Shown here: piece by piece, positions 1 through 5,900 of the stretch
Position numbering within the stretch: the stretch's first letter is position 1
Layout: each line of letters starts with the position of its first letter
Assembly: GCA_002347935.1 (NCBI GenBank)
Contig: DDYK01000040.1
Span: forward strand, 9,836 to 15,735
Length of the DNA stretch: 5,900 nucleotides
Direction: 5' to 3'
From: Actinobacteria bacterium UBA2236
GTDB lineage: Bacteria > Actinomycetota > Actinomycetes > Nanopelagicales > Nanopelagicaceae
Program-made: the position numbers and the translations under genes
The notes under the pieces: model-generated
Database searches by the model: none
What the model was told of the DNA's origin: nothing
The model's input: the letters and a program-made list of their open reading frames with translations, nothing else

Positions 1-21
1 GTTCCGTGGCCTCCCGTATGA
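1..21 (+). CDS. 3' end of an upstream gene, possibly SCO1664/TIGR03843 family (partial)
   Basis: Only the last six codons and a TGA stop are visible, reading V-P-W-P-P-V. From memory, proteins of the SCO1664 (TIGR03843) family, a kinase-fold family of unknown role encoded near mshC in many actinobacteria, end in a similar I/V-P-W-P-P-V/F tail. That resemblance and the position are the only support. The other two + frames also stop before mshC (TAA at 29-31, TAG at 54-56), so the true tail could be in another frame. If the assignment holds, 39 bp separate this stop from mshC on the same strand. Confidence 0.45.
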   Translation, partial: VPWPPV

Positions 22-48
22 GCGTCAATAAAAGTTACAAGAAATTTG

Positions 49-54
49 TAGGCT
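49..54 (+). promoter_or_regulatory. Putative -10 element (TAGGCT) for a leaderless mshC transcript
   Basis: TAGGCT fits the actinobacterial TANNNT -10 consensus. Exactly six bases separate it from the mshC ATG, which would put the transcription start at the A of the start codon. No convincing -35 hexamer is visible at 16-18 bp spacing. The same GTAGGCT heptamer lies at the same distance before the PAC2 gene. Alternatively, the AGG at 50-52, eight bases before the ATG, could be a weak Shine-Dalgarno. The two readings cannot be separated from sequence alone. Confidence 0.42.
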
Positions 55-60
55 AGGGCA

Positions 61-1293
61 ATGCTCTCTTGGCCAAATGTCTATATGCCGCCTGCTTTGG
101 CTGGCATTAATCACCCAACCCTTGCTCTCTTTGATTCTTACAAAGGCAAAAAGGTTGCAATTTCGGGAGATCAGAACTCGATCTACGTTTGTGGGATTAC
201 TCCATATGATGCAACACATATGGGCCATGCGGCCACTTATCTAGCTTTTGATCTTGTTAATAGATATTTGAAAGCGAGCGGAAAAAAAGTTTCATTTGTT
301 GAAAATATAACCGATATCGATGATCCACTTCTAGAGCGAGCTGCGCGGGATTGCCAAGATTGGAAAGAGCTCGCCGCCTCTCAAATCGATCTCTTCCGTG
401 AGGATATGACAGCACTTAACGTACTGCCACCGAATGCATATCGCGGCGTTATCGAATCTATGGATGACATCATTTCACTCGTTGAGCAGATGATTGCTAT
501 TGGCAAAACCTACGAACTTGAAGGAGATATCTATCTAGATTTGCAGCAAGTCGATGGAGCGATCCAAGATCTACCACTGCCACTTGAGCAAGCGCTTATT
601 ATCTTTAAAGAGCGGGGCGGTGATCCTCAAAGAGTTGGTAAGCGCCATGCCCTAGATCCACTGCTATGGAAAGCTCGAGCCGGAGAGGATCCTTACTGGA
701 TTGCTTCATTTGGAGAAGGAAGACCCGGTTGGCATATCGAGTGCACCGCTATTGCACTAAAAAATCTTTCTAAAACAAATCCAACTTCAATAACTTTGCA
801 AGCCGGGGGTTCAGATTTGATATTTCCTCATCATTACATGACAGCTCTTCAAGCAAAGGCTCTCACTGGAGTTGAGTTTGCAAGCTGCTATAGCCACGCA
901 GGAATGATCGGTCTAGATGGCGAGAAGATGAGTAAGAGCAAAGGTAATTTAGTTTTCGTATCCAAACTTCGCCAAGATGGTGTTTCTCCAGCCGTAATCC
1001 GCCTTGCCTTGTTTGCTGATAAATACTCAAGTGATCGAATGTGGAGCAAAGAGCTATTAGATAGCGCAGCCGAGTTTCTAGATAGATTGCTTAGCGCTTT
1101 ATCAAGGCAAGAAGTTGCTCCGACTTTTGAAGTGGTTCAAGAACTTGTAAACGCCCTTGCAGATGATTTAGATACACCGAGGGTTTTTTTAGCTCTAAGT
1201 AATTGGTGTGCAAGAACTGAAGCAGGCCAAATGGGAGGAAGCCCCGGTGAGATTTCAAGGGCCCTTGATACCTACCTTGGAATTACTCTTTAG
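61..1293 (+). CDS. mshC: Cysteine:GlcN-Ins ligase MshC (mycothiol biosynthesis)
   Basis: MshC catalyses the ATP-dependent joining of L-cysteine to 1D-myo-inosityl-2-amino-2-deoxy-alpha-D-glucopyranoside, through a cysteinyl-adenylate, in the penultimate cytosolic step of mycothiol synthesis. It descends from class I cysteinyl-tRNA synthetase. Visible hallmarks are YVCGITPYDATHMGHAATY at 42-60, holding the HIGH-type motif (HMGH, 53-56), and EKMSKSKGN with KMSKS at 289-293. The presumed zinc/cysteine-binding ligands are Cys44, Cys228 (WHIEC) and His257 (IFPHH). The N-terminal MxSWP and TPYDATHMGHAATY are typical of MshC rather than CysRS, and the 410-residue length matches MshC (about 410-415) and lacks the longer CysRS C-terminal tRNA-binding region. 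The ATG is fixed by an in-frame TAG 12 bases upstream (49-51). The stop overlaps that of the convergent PAC2 gene. The protein looks intact, and its presence marks the host as an actinobacterium. Confidence 0.96.
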   Translation: MLSWPNVYMPPALAGINHPTLALFDSYKGKKVAISGDQNSIYVCGITPYDATHMGHAATYLAFDLVNRYLKASGKKVSFVENITDIDDPLLERAARDCQDWKELAASQIDLFREDMTALNVLPPNAYRGVIESMDDIISLVEQMIAIGKTYELEGDIYLDLQQVDGAIQDLPLPLEQALIIFKERGGDPQRVGKRHALDPLLWKARAGEDPYWIASFGEGRPGWHIECTAIALKNLSKTNPTSITLQAGGSDLIFPHHYMTALQAKALTGVEFASCYSHAGMIGLDGEKMSKSKGNLVFVSKLRQDGVSPAVIRLALFADKYSSDRMWSKELLDSAAEFLDRLLSALSRQEVAPTFEVVQELVNALADDLDTPRVFLALSNWCARTEAGQMGGSPGEISRALDTYLGITL

Positions 1294-2135
1294 ATTCCTG
1301 GATTTCTCCGTAGGAAACGCTCAACCTCTCTAGCGATACTCTCGCCCGAAATTTCCGGTAACTCTGCTGAATCTTTTGAACTCTCTAGTTGTCTTACATA
1401 ATCGCCAACCTCTGCATCATCAGCGGCCATCTGATCAACTTGAGCCTCCCAGAGTTTTGCTCTCTCTGGTAGGTCACCTAGAGGCAGGGAAACTTCAAGA
1501 AAATCCTCTAGTGCATTAATAAGTGCTAGCGCCGCCTTTGGACAAGGGGGAGTAGCAACGTAATGAGGAACTGCTGCCCAGAGAGATATTGCATCAATTT
1601 CTCTTCTATATGCGCCATCTTGAAGTACTCCGATAATGCCAGTTGGACCTTCATACCTTGAAATCTCAAGACCAAATCGTTCCGAAACTTCAGGGTGAGC
1701 CCCGCTTATCGCGACATTAAATGGTCTTGAGTGCGGAGTATCTGCAAGGAGCGCGCCAATTGAGATAATCATTGAGACTTCATAATCATCTGCAAGATCT
1801 AGAAGATCTGAAATAAAACTCTTCCAGCGCATTGAAGGCTCTACGCCTCGAACGATTAGGAAATCATTAGTAAGAGCTGGCGAACTAACTGCATAGACAC
1901 TAGTTCCGGGCCAAATAATCTCCCTTATATTGCTCTGATCGATCTTTATCTGTGGCCTATTGACCTGAAAATCGTAGTATTCCTCGCTATCGACAACAGC
2001 GATTTGTTGATGCGACCAAATGGTCAAAAGATGGGTTATGGCAGATGTTGCAGACTCAGCAGCATCATTCCAGCCTTCAAAAGCAGCGATAAGAATGGGG
2101 CTTCTTAGGTTAAAAGAGCTCTCACTGAGATGCAT
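1290..2135 (-). CDS. PAC2 family protein (COG2047-like), function unknown
   Basis: This 281-residue protein is recognisable as an actinobacterial PAC2-family member (proteasome assembly chaperone 2-like). Typical blocks are AAFEGWNDA near 17-25, EEYYDFQVNRP at 51-61, GALLADTPHSRP at 127-138, YEGPTGIIGVL at 161-171 and WAAVPHYVATPPCPKAAL at 186-203, followed by an acidic helical C-terminus (about 220-278). There is no signal peptide or membrane segment, so it should be cytosolic. In eukaryotes PAC2 helps assemble proteasome alpha rings; the bacterial role is not established, and nothing here proves a proteasome link. The ATG is fixed by an in-frame TAG 12 bases upstream, and upstream bases give at best a weak AGG ribosome site. 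The gene is convergent with mshC (4-bp overlap of stops) and divergent from metH (28-bp gap). Family assignment is firm; function is open. Confidence 0.9.
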   Translation of the reverse strand: MHLSESSFNLRSPILIAAFEGWNDAAESATSAITHLLTIWSHQQIAVVDSEEYYDFQVNRPQIKIDQSNIREIIWPGTSVYAVSSPALTNDFLIVRGVEPSMRWKSFISDLLDLADDYEVSMIISIGALLADTPHSRPFNVAISGAHPEVSERFGLEISRYEGPTGIIGVLQDGAYRREIDAISLWAAVPHYVATPPCPKAALALINALEDFLEVSLPLGDLPERAKLWEAQVDQMAADDAEVGDYVRQLESSKDSAELPEISGESIAREVERFLRRNPGI

Positions 2136-2141
2136 ATGCAG

Positions 2142-2147
2142 AGCCTA
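2142..2147 (-). promoter_or_regulatory. Putative -10 element (TAGGCT) for a leaderless PAC2-gene transcript
   Basis: Read on the minus strand this is TAGGCT, preceded by G, followed by exactly six bases and then the ATG. The heptamer and spacing match those before mshC and fit TANNNT with the transcription start at the start codon. No -35 match is seen; at 17-bp spacing it would fall at 2165-2170, inside the metH coding sequence. The gene's in-frame upstream TAG is part of this hexamer. Confidence 0.42.
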
Positions 2148-2150
2148 CGA

Positions 2151-2156
2151 TAAACT
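2151..2156 (+). promoter_or_regulatory. Putative -10 element (TAAACT) for metH
   Basis: TAAACT fits TANNNT and ends seven bases before the metH GTG, which would give a leaderless or near-leaderless message. An alternative hexamer, TACGAT at 2146-2151, overlaps it and would place the start around 2158. Neither has an obvious -35. There is no purine-rich Shine-Dalgarno before the GTG, which favours leaderless initiation. The element sits within nine bases of the opposing PAC2-gene -10. Confidence 0.35.
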
Positions 2157-2163
2157 CACGTAA

Positions 2164-5100
2164 GTGAGCGCATCCAAAATTAAAGAAGCTAGTTCGCTCC
2201 GTCTTGCCCTTGGAAAAAGGCTCGTAATCGCAGATGGCGCCATGGGAACCATGATTCAGAGCGCTAACCCCTCCTTAGATGATTTTCAAGGACTTGAGGG
2301 CTGTAATGAGGTCTTAAACATTACCCGTCCAGAATTAATCGCAGATATTCACAGGCAATATTTCAGCGCAGGAGTAGATGCAGTTGAAACTAATACCTTT
2401 GGCGCCAATCTGGCGAACTTAGGTGAGTATGACATTCCAGAGAGAATCTATGAGTTAGCCGAAGCTGGCGCTCGTATCGCTAGAGGCGTTGCAGATGAAT
2501 TCACTATCTCAAGCGGTGAACCTAAATGGGTTCTTGGGTCTCTTGGCCCCGGAACAAAACTTCCAACTCTTCGACACACCACATATGAAGATCTTCGCGC
2601 CGCATATCAAGAAGCATCTCGGGGTCTTATTGATGGGGGATCAGATGCGCTACTAATCGAAACTACTCAAGATCTTCTCCAGGCAAAAGCTGCCGTCAAT
2701 GGTGCTAGGGCAGCCGTTGATAATTGCGATAAAGATATTTTAATTATCGCTCAAGTCACTGTCGAAACAACGGGAACCATGCTCCTTGGCTCTGAGATAT
2801 CTGCAGCCCTCTCTTCTCTGCAATCTTTAGGTGTTGACTTAATTGGAATGAATTGCGCTACGGGTCCTGCTGAGATGAGCGAGCATTTAAGAACTTTAAG
2901 CAAGAGTAGTCCCGTTGGCATTTCTGTTATGCCTAACGCAGGCCTTCCTATCTTGAAAGATGGGGGCGCCTATTACCCTCTTGGCCCAGATGAACTAGCT
3001 ATCTCACTGGATCAATTTGTTAAAGATTACTCTGTTGGCCTTATCGGAGGCTGCTGCGGAACTACTCCAGAGCACCTTGCAGCGGTAGTAAGAAAAGTTC
3101 ATGGAACTGCGTTGAAAGAGAGAGCGTTTACCGACGAAGCTGGCGCGTCATCGCTCTATCAATTTGTTCCATTTCGACAACAGAACACATATCTCGCAAT
3201 TGGCGAGCGAACAAATGCCAATGGATCAAGAGCCTTTAGAGATGCTCTTCTCTCTGAAGATTGGCAGAAGTGCGTCGATATCGCTAAAGATCAGGTTAGA
3301 GAAGGAGCTCATATGCTTGATCTCTCAGTCGATTATGTAGGTCGCGATGGTGTTAAAGATATGCGCGAGCTCGCCTCAAGATTTGCGACAGCAACAACGC
3401 TTCCAATTGTTCTTGATTCTACGGAGCCAGCGGTAATAAAGGCAGGCCTTGAATCTCTCGGCGGGCGATGTGTAATCAATTCGGTCAACTATGAAGATGG
3501 AGATGGCCCTGATTCTAGATTTGCAAGAATCATGCCTATTGCAAGAGAACATGGGGCAGCTCTTATCGCTCTAACAATTGATGAGGAAGGTCAAGCACGA
3601 ACTGCAGAGTGGAAATTGCGAGTTGCTCGTCGTTTGATAAAGGATCTCAATGAAAAATGGGGGATTAAGACCTGCGATATCATCATCGATTGTTTAACTT
3701 TTCCAATTGCAACTGGACAAGAAGAGACCCGTAAAGATGGCCTTGAAACTATTAATGCTATTGCTCAACTAAAGAAAGAGTTCCCGCAAGTCCAGACCAC
3801 ACTTGGAATAAGTAATGTTTCATTTGGTCTAAACCCTGCCGCTCGAATCGTCTTGAACTCGGTATTTCTTGCCGAAGCGGTTAAGGCAGGTCTTGATAGC
3901 GCAATTGTGCACCCGTCAAAGATTTCTCCAATCGCAAGAATTCCTGAAGAACAGAGAGAAGTGGCGCTGGATCTAATCTATGACCGGCGAAAATTTGAAG
4001 GTGAGGACTGCGTCTATGACCCGTTATCAAAGCTTCTAGAGCTCTTTGCCGGTGTTGAAGTCACTTCAACGCGTCAATCAAGAGCAGCTGAGCTTGCCGC
4101 TCTTCCTATAGAAAAACGCCTTGTTCGAAGAATCATCGACGGAGAGAAAGCCGGACTTGAAGTAGATCTTGATCAGGCACGTTTAGGCGGACTAGCCCCG
4201 TTGGCAATTATCAATGATTATCTGCTTGAAGGAATGAAGGAAGTGGGAGAGCTCTTTGGAAGAGGCGAAATGCAGCTTCCCTTTGTACTTCAATCTGCTG
4301 AAGTAATGAAGAGCGCGGTTGCTCTACTTGAACCTCACATGGAAAAGAGCGATGCAAGTGATCGCGGTTCGATCCTTCTAGCAACAGTTAAAGGCGATGT
4401 CCATGACATTGGAAAGAATTTGGTAGACATCATCTTGACTAATAATGGTTATCGCGTCGTAAACATTGGAATTAAGCAGACCATTAATCAGATAATCGAT
4501 GCTGCTCAGGAATCTTCAGTAGATGTTATTGGCATGAGCGGCCTCTTAGTTAAGTCAACGGTAATAATGAAAGAGAATTTAGAAGAGCTTAGAAGTAGAG
4601 GTCTGGCAGATAAGTGGCCGGTAATTCTTGGTGGAGCTGCTCTTACTAGAACCTTTGTTGAAAAGGATCTAGCAGAGGCATTTCCAGGAACGGTTCGATA
4701 TGCCAGAGATGCCTTTGAGGGTCTTGCGTTAATGGACACCATGATGGGAGTTAAAAAAGGTGTTGCAGGAGTTTCACTTCCACCTCTCAAGGAGCGACGA
4801 ACTAGAGTCACATCCATTGATGCGCCCCTTACAACTGATACAACCAGAAGTGATGTGGCCTCTGATAACCAAGTGCCTAAAGTGCCATTTTTTGGCTCTC
4901 GCGTAGTTAAAGGAATTGCCCTTGCTGATTACAGTTCAATGCTTGATGAGCGCGCACTTTACGTAGGCCAGTGGGGTCTCAAGTCAGAGCGAGGCAAATA
5001 CGAAGAGATGGTTGAAAATCAAGGAAGACCAAGGCTTCGCTCTCTGCTAAATGAAGCAGTCTCTCAAGGTTGGATAAATGCCGCTGTTGTATATGGATAT

Positions 5101-5667
5101 TTTCCTTGCTATAGCCAGGGCAATGATCTAGTCATTTTGCATCACGAAGGAGAGAAGAAAGATAGCGAGAGACTTCGATTTACTTTCCCCCGTCAAAGAC
5201 GCGATAGACGACTCTGTTTAAGCGATTTTTTTAAAAGTAAAGAATCAGGAGAAATTGATGTTGTTGCTTTCCATGTTGTCACCATGGGGCAATCTGTTAG
5301 CCAAGCAACGGGAAAGCTATTTGAAGCCAATGAGTATCGAGAATATCTAGAACTCCATGGGCTTAGCGTTCAGCTAACAGAGGCACTTGCTGAACACTGG
5401 CATGCACGTATTAGATCTGAACTTGGTTTTGCTAGCGATGATAGTAGCGAACTCTCCGAGATTCTTGATCAGGGCTATCGGGGCTCTAGATATAGTTTTG
5501 GTTATCCTGCTTGTCCAGATCTTGGCGCACAAGTTCAACTCTGTGAATTACTAGAGCCGGAGCGAATTGGCGTGGAGCTATCCGAAGAGTTTCAACTACA
5601 TCCTGAGCAGAGCACTTCGGCAATAATTGTTCATCATCCCGAGGCAAAGTATTTCAATGCTAATTAA
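2164..5667 (+). CDS. metH: Cobalamin-dependent methionine synthase MetH
   Basis: MetH transfers the methyl group of 5-methyltetrahydrofolate to homocysteine through methylcobalamin, yielding methionine and tetrahydrofolate in the cytosol. All modules are visible. The homocysteine domain (about 10-315) has zinc ligands Cys231 (GMNC) and Cys297/Cys298 (GGCCGT). The pterin domain (about 340-630) starts with IGERTNANGSRAF and includes LDLSVDYVGRDG. A helical cap (about 645-730) precedes the B12 domain (about 735-865), whose GDVHDIGKN at 744-752 gives the lower cobalt ligand His747, with ILGGAALT near 821-828. A variable linker (about 866-912) leads to the SAM-binding activation domain (about 913-1160), with YRGSRYSFGYPACPD at 1105-1119. 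At 1167 residues it is slightly shorter than the 1227-residue E. coli enzyme, with no break. The GTG start directly follows an in-frame TAA (2161-2163), so no earlier start is possible. The cell must make or import B12. Confidence 0.97.
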   Translation: MSASKIKEASSLRLALGKRLVIADGAMGTMIQSANPSLDDFQGLEGCNEVLNITRPELIADIHRQYFSAGVDAVETNTFGANLANLGEYDIPERIYELAEAGARIARGVADEFTISSGEPKWVLGSLGPGTKLPTLRHTTYEDLRAAYQEASRGLIDGGSDALLIETTQDLLQAKAAVNGARAAVDNCDKDILIIAQVTVETTGTMLLGSEISAALSSLQSLGVDLIGMNCATGPAEMSEHLRTLSKSSPVGISVMPNAGLPILKDGGAYYPLGPDELAISLDQFVKDYSVGLIGGCCGTTPEHLAAVVRKVHGTALKERAFTDEAGASSLYQFVPFRQQNTYLAIGERTNANGSRAFRDALLSEDWQKCVDIAKDQVREGAHMLDLSVDYVGRDGVKDMRELASRFATATTLPIVLDSTEPAVIKAGLESLGGRCVINSVNYEDGDGPDSRFARIMPIAREHGAALIALTIDEEGQARTAEWKLRVARRLIKDLNEKWGIKTCDIIIDCLTFPIATGQEETRKDGLETINAIAQLKKEFPQVQTTLGISNVSFGLNPAARIVLNSVFLAEAVKAGLDSAIVHPSKISPIARIPEEQREVALDLIYDRRKFEGEDCVYDPLSKLLELFAGVEVTSTRQSRAAELAALPIEKRLVRRIIDGEKAGLEVDLDQARLGGLAPLAIINDYLLEGMKEVGELFGRGEMQLPFVLQSAEVMKSAVALLEPHMEKSDASDRGSILLATVKGDVHDIGKNLVDIILTNNGYRVVNIGIKQTINQIIDAAQESSVDVIGMSGLLVKSTVIMKENLEELRSRGLADKWPVILGGAALTRTFVEKDLAEAFPGTVRYARDAFEGLALMDTMMGVKKGVAGVSLPPLKERRTRVTSIDAPLTTDTTRSDVASDNQVPKVPFFGSRVVKGIALADYSSMLDERALYVGQWGLKSERGKYEEMVENQGRPRLRSLLNEAVSQGWINAAVVYGYFPCYSQGNDLVILHHEGEKKDSERLRFTFPRQRRDRRLCLSDFFKSKESGEIDVVAFHVVTMGQSVSQATGKLFEANEYREYLELHGLSVQLTEALAEHWHARIRSELGFASDDSSELSEILDQGYRGSRYSFGYPACPDLGAQVQLCELLEPERIGVELSEEFQLHPEQSTSAIIVHHPEAKYFNAN

Positions 5668-5900
5668 CGATTTCCCTTTTAAAGCTGTCTTATGGGATAT
5701 GGATGGAACTCTCATCGATAGCGAACCGATTTGGATTGGTGAAGAGCGAAGGATTATGGAATCTCTTGGAGCAACTTGGAGTCAGGAAGATGCGCTTTAT
5801 TGCATAGGTGGTCCCATGAGCAGAGTCGATGCCTATATGCGCTCCAGGTTGCCAGAGAATAGACGTGAAGAGTTCGGTGAAAATGCGCTTACAAAGATTC
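5657..5900 (+). CDS. HAD-superfamily hydrolase, beta-phosphoglucomutase/phosphatase-like (partial, 3' end outside window)
   Basis: The first 81 codons are present and the frame is open to the window edge. Motif I is clear: AVLWDMDGTLIDSEP, with nucleophile Asp14 and acid/base Asp16 of DxDGT. The helical sequence after it (IWIGEERRIMESLG...) looks like the start of a C1-type cap domain, as in the beta-phosphoglucomutase / phosphoglycolate phosphatase group. Such enzymes hydrolyse or isomerise small phosphometabolites through an aspartyl-phosphate; the substrate cannot be told from this fragment. Members are usually about 215-235 residues, so roughly two thirds is missing. The ATG lies inside the metH 3' end in a different frame (11-bp overlap), which implies co-transcription and probable translational coupling. 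GAGG at 5641-5644 is a distant, weak ribosome site. From memory, a HAD gene after metH recurs in actinobacteria. Confidence 0.88.
   Translation, partial: MLINDFPFKAVLWDMDGTLIDSEPIWIGEERRIMESLGATWSQEDALYCIGGPMSRVDAYMRSRLPENRREEFGENALTKI

Noticed and set aside
35..40. TTACAA as a -35 element for mshC
   Set aside because: It lies only eight bases before the TAGGCT hexamer, far short of the 16-18 bp spacing needed.
25..228. 67-codon minus-strand ORF over the mshC 5' end
   Set aside because: It lies antisense to the conserved MshC N-terminus and shows no recognisable family; a chance shadow frame.
61..1293. Cysteinyl-tRNA synthetase instead of MshC
   Set aside because: The protein has the shorter MshC length, the MxSWP N-terminus and the TPYDATHMGHAATY block typical of MshC, and lacks the extended CysRS C-terminal region.
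4054..4070. Perfect 17-bp palindrome (8-bp arms, 1-base centre) GTTGAAGTCACTTCAAC
   Set aside because: It is inside the metH coding region, away from any promoter; with several allowed loop sizes about one such arm pair is expected by chance in a window this long, and no second copy was seen.
4506..4817. 103-codon minus-strand ORF inside metH
   Set aside because: It is antisense to the conserved B12-binding domain and linker, has no recognisable motifs and no independent start signals; a shadow of metH codon use.
1..5900. Mobile element, CRISPR array, tRNA/rRNA or defence system
   Set aside because: The window is filled by conserved housekeeping genes with small gaps; no terminal repeats, transposase motifs, spaced repeats or RNA gene signatures were seen by eye.

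Overview
The window reads as ordinary chromosomal DNA from a low-GC actinobacterium. The gene for the mycothiol-biosynthesis ligase MshC is diagnostic of Actinobacteria. The base composition (roughly mid-40s % GC by eye), short intergenic gaps and streamlined proteins suggest a small-genome lineage such as the freshwater acI/Nanopelagicales group. That placement is an inference, not read from a marker gene.

Layout. (1) 1-21: a six-codon tail of an upstream + strand gene ending in PWPPV, which resembles the C-terminus of the SCO1664 (TIGR03843) family that often lies near mshC. (2) 61-1293, +: mshC, complete, with HMGH and KMSKS motifs and the presumed zinc ligands Cys44, Cys228 and His257. 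(3) 1290-2135, -: a PAC2 (proteasome assembly chaperone 2-like) protein, convergent with mshC and overlapping it by 4 bp. (4) 2164-5667, +: metH, full-length cobalamin-dependent methionine synthase with all its modules, divergent from the PAC2 gene across only 28 bp. (5) 5657-5900, +: the start of a HAD-family phosphatase/phosphomutase-like gene that overlaps the metH end by 11 bp and runs off the window.

How the genes relate. MshC uses cysteine to build mycothiol, the actinobacterial thiol buffer. MetH remethylates homocysteine to methionine using methyl-tetrahydrofolate and B12. Both are sulfur amino acid / one-carbon functions. The PAC2 and HAD genes have no reaction assignable from sequence; their positions are, from memory, recurrent in actinobacterial genomes.

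The most interesting signal is regulatory. mshC and the PAC2 gene carry the same heptamer GTAGGCT at exactly the same distance from the ATG, and metH has TAAACT at nearly the same place before a GTG with no Shine-Dalgarno. This fits TANNNT -10 elements driving leaderless mRNAs, with back-to-back promoters packed into the 28-bp PAC2/metH gap. I found no mobile element, CRISPR array, RNA gene, riboswitch or novel multi-gene system. No stretch over 300 bp lacks a gene.
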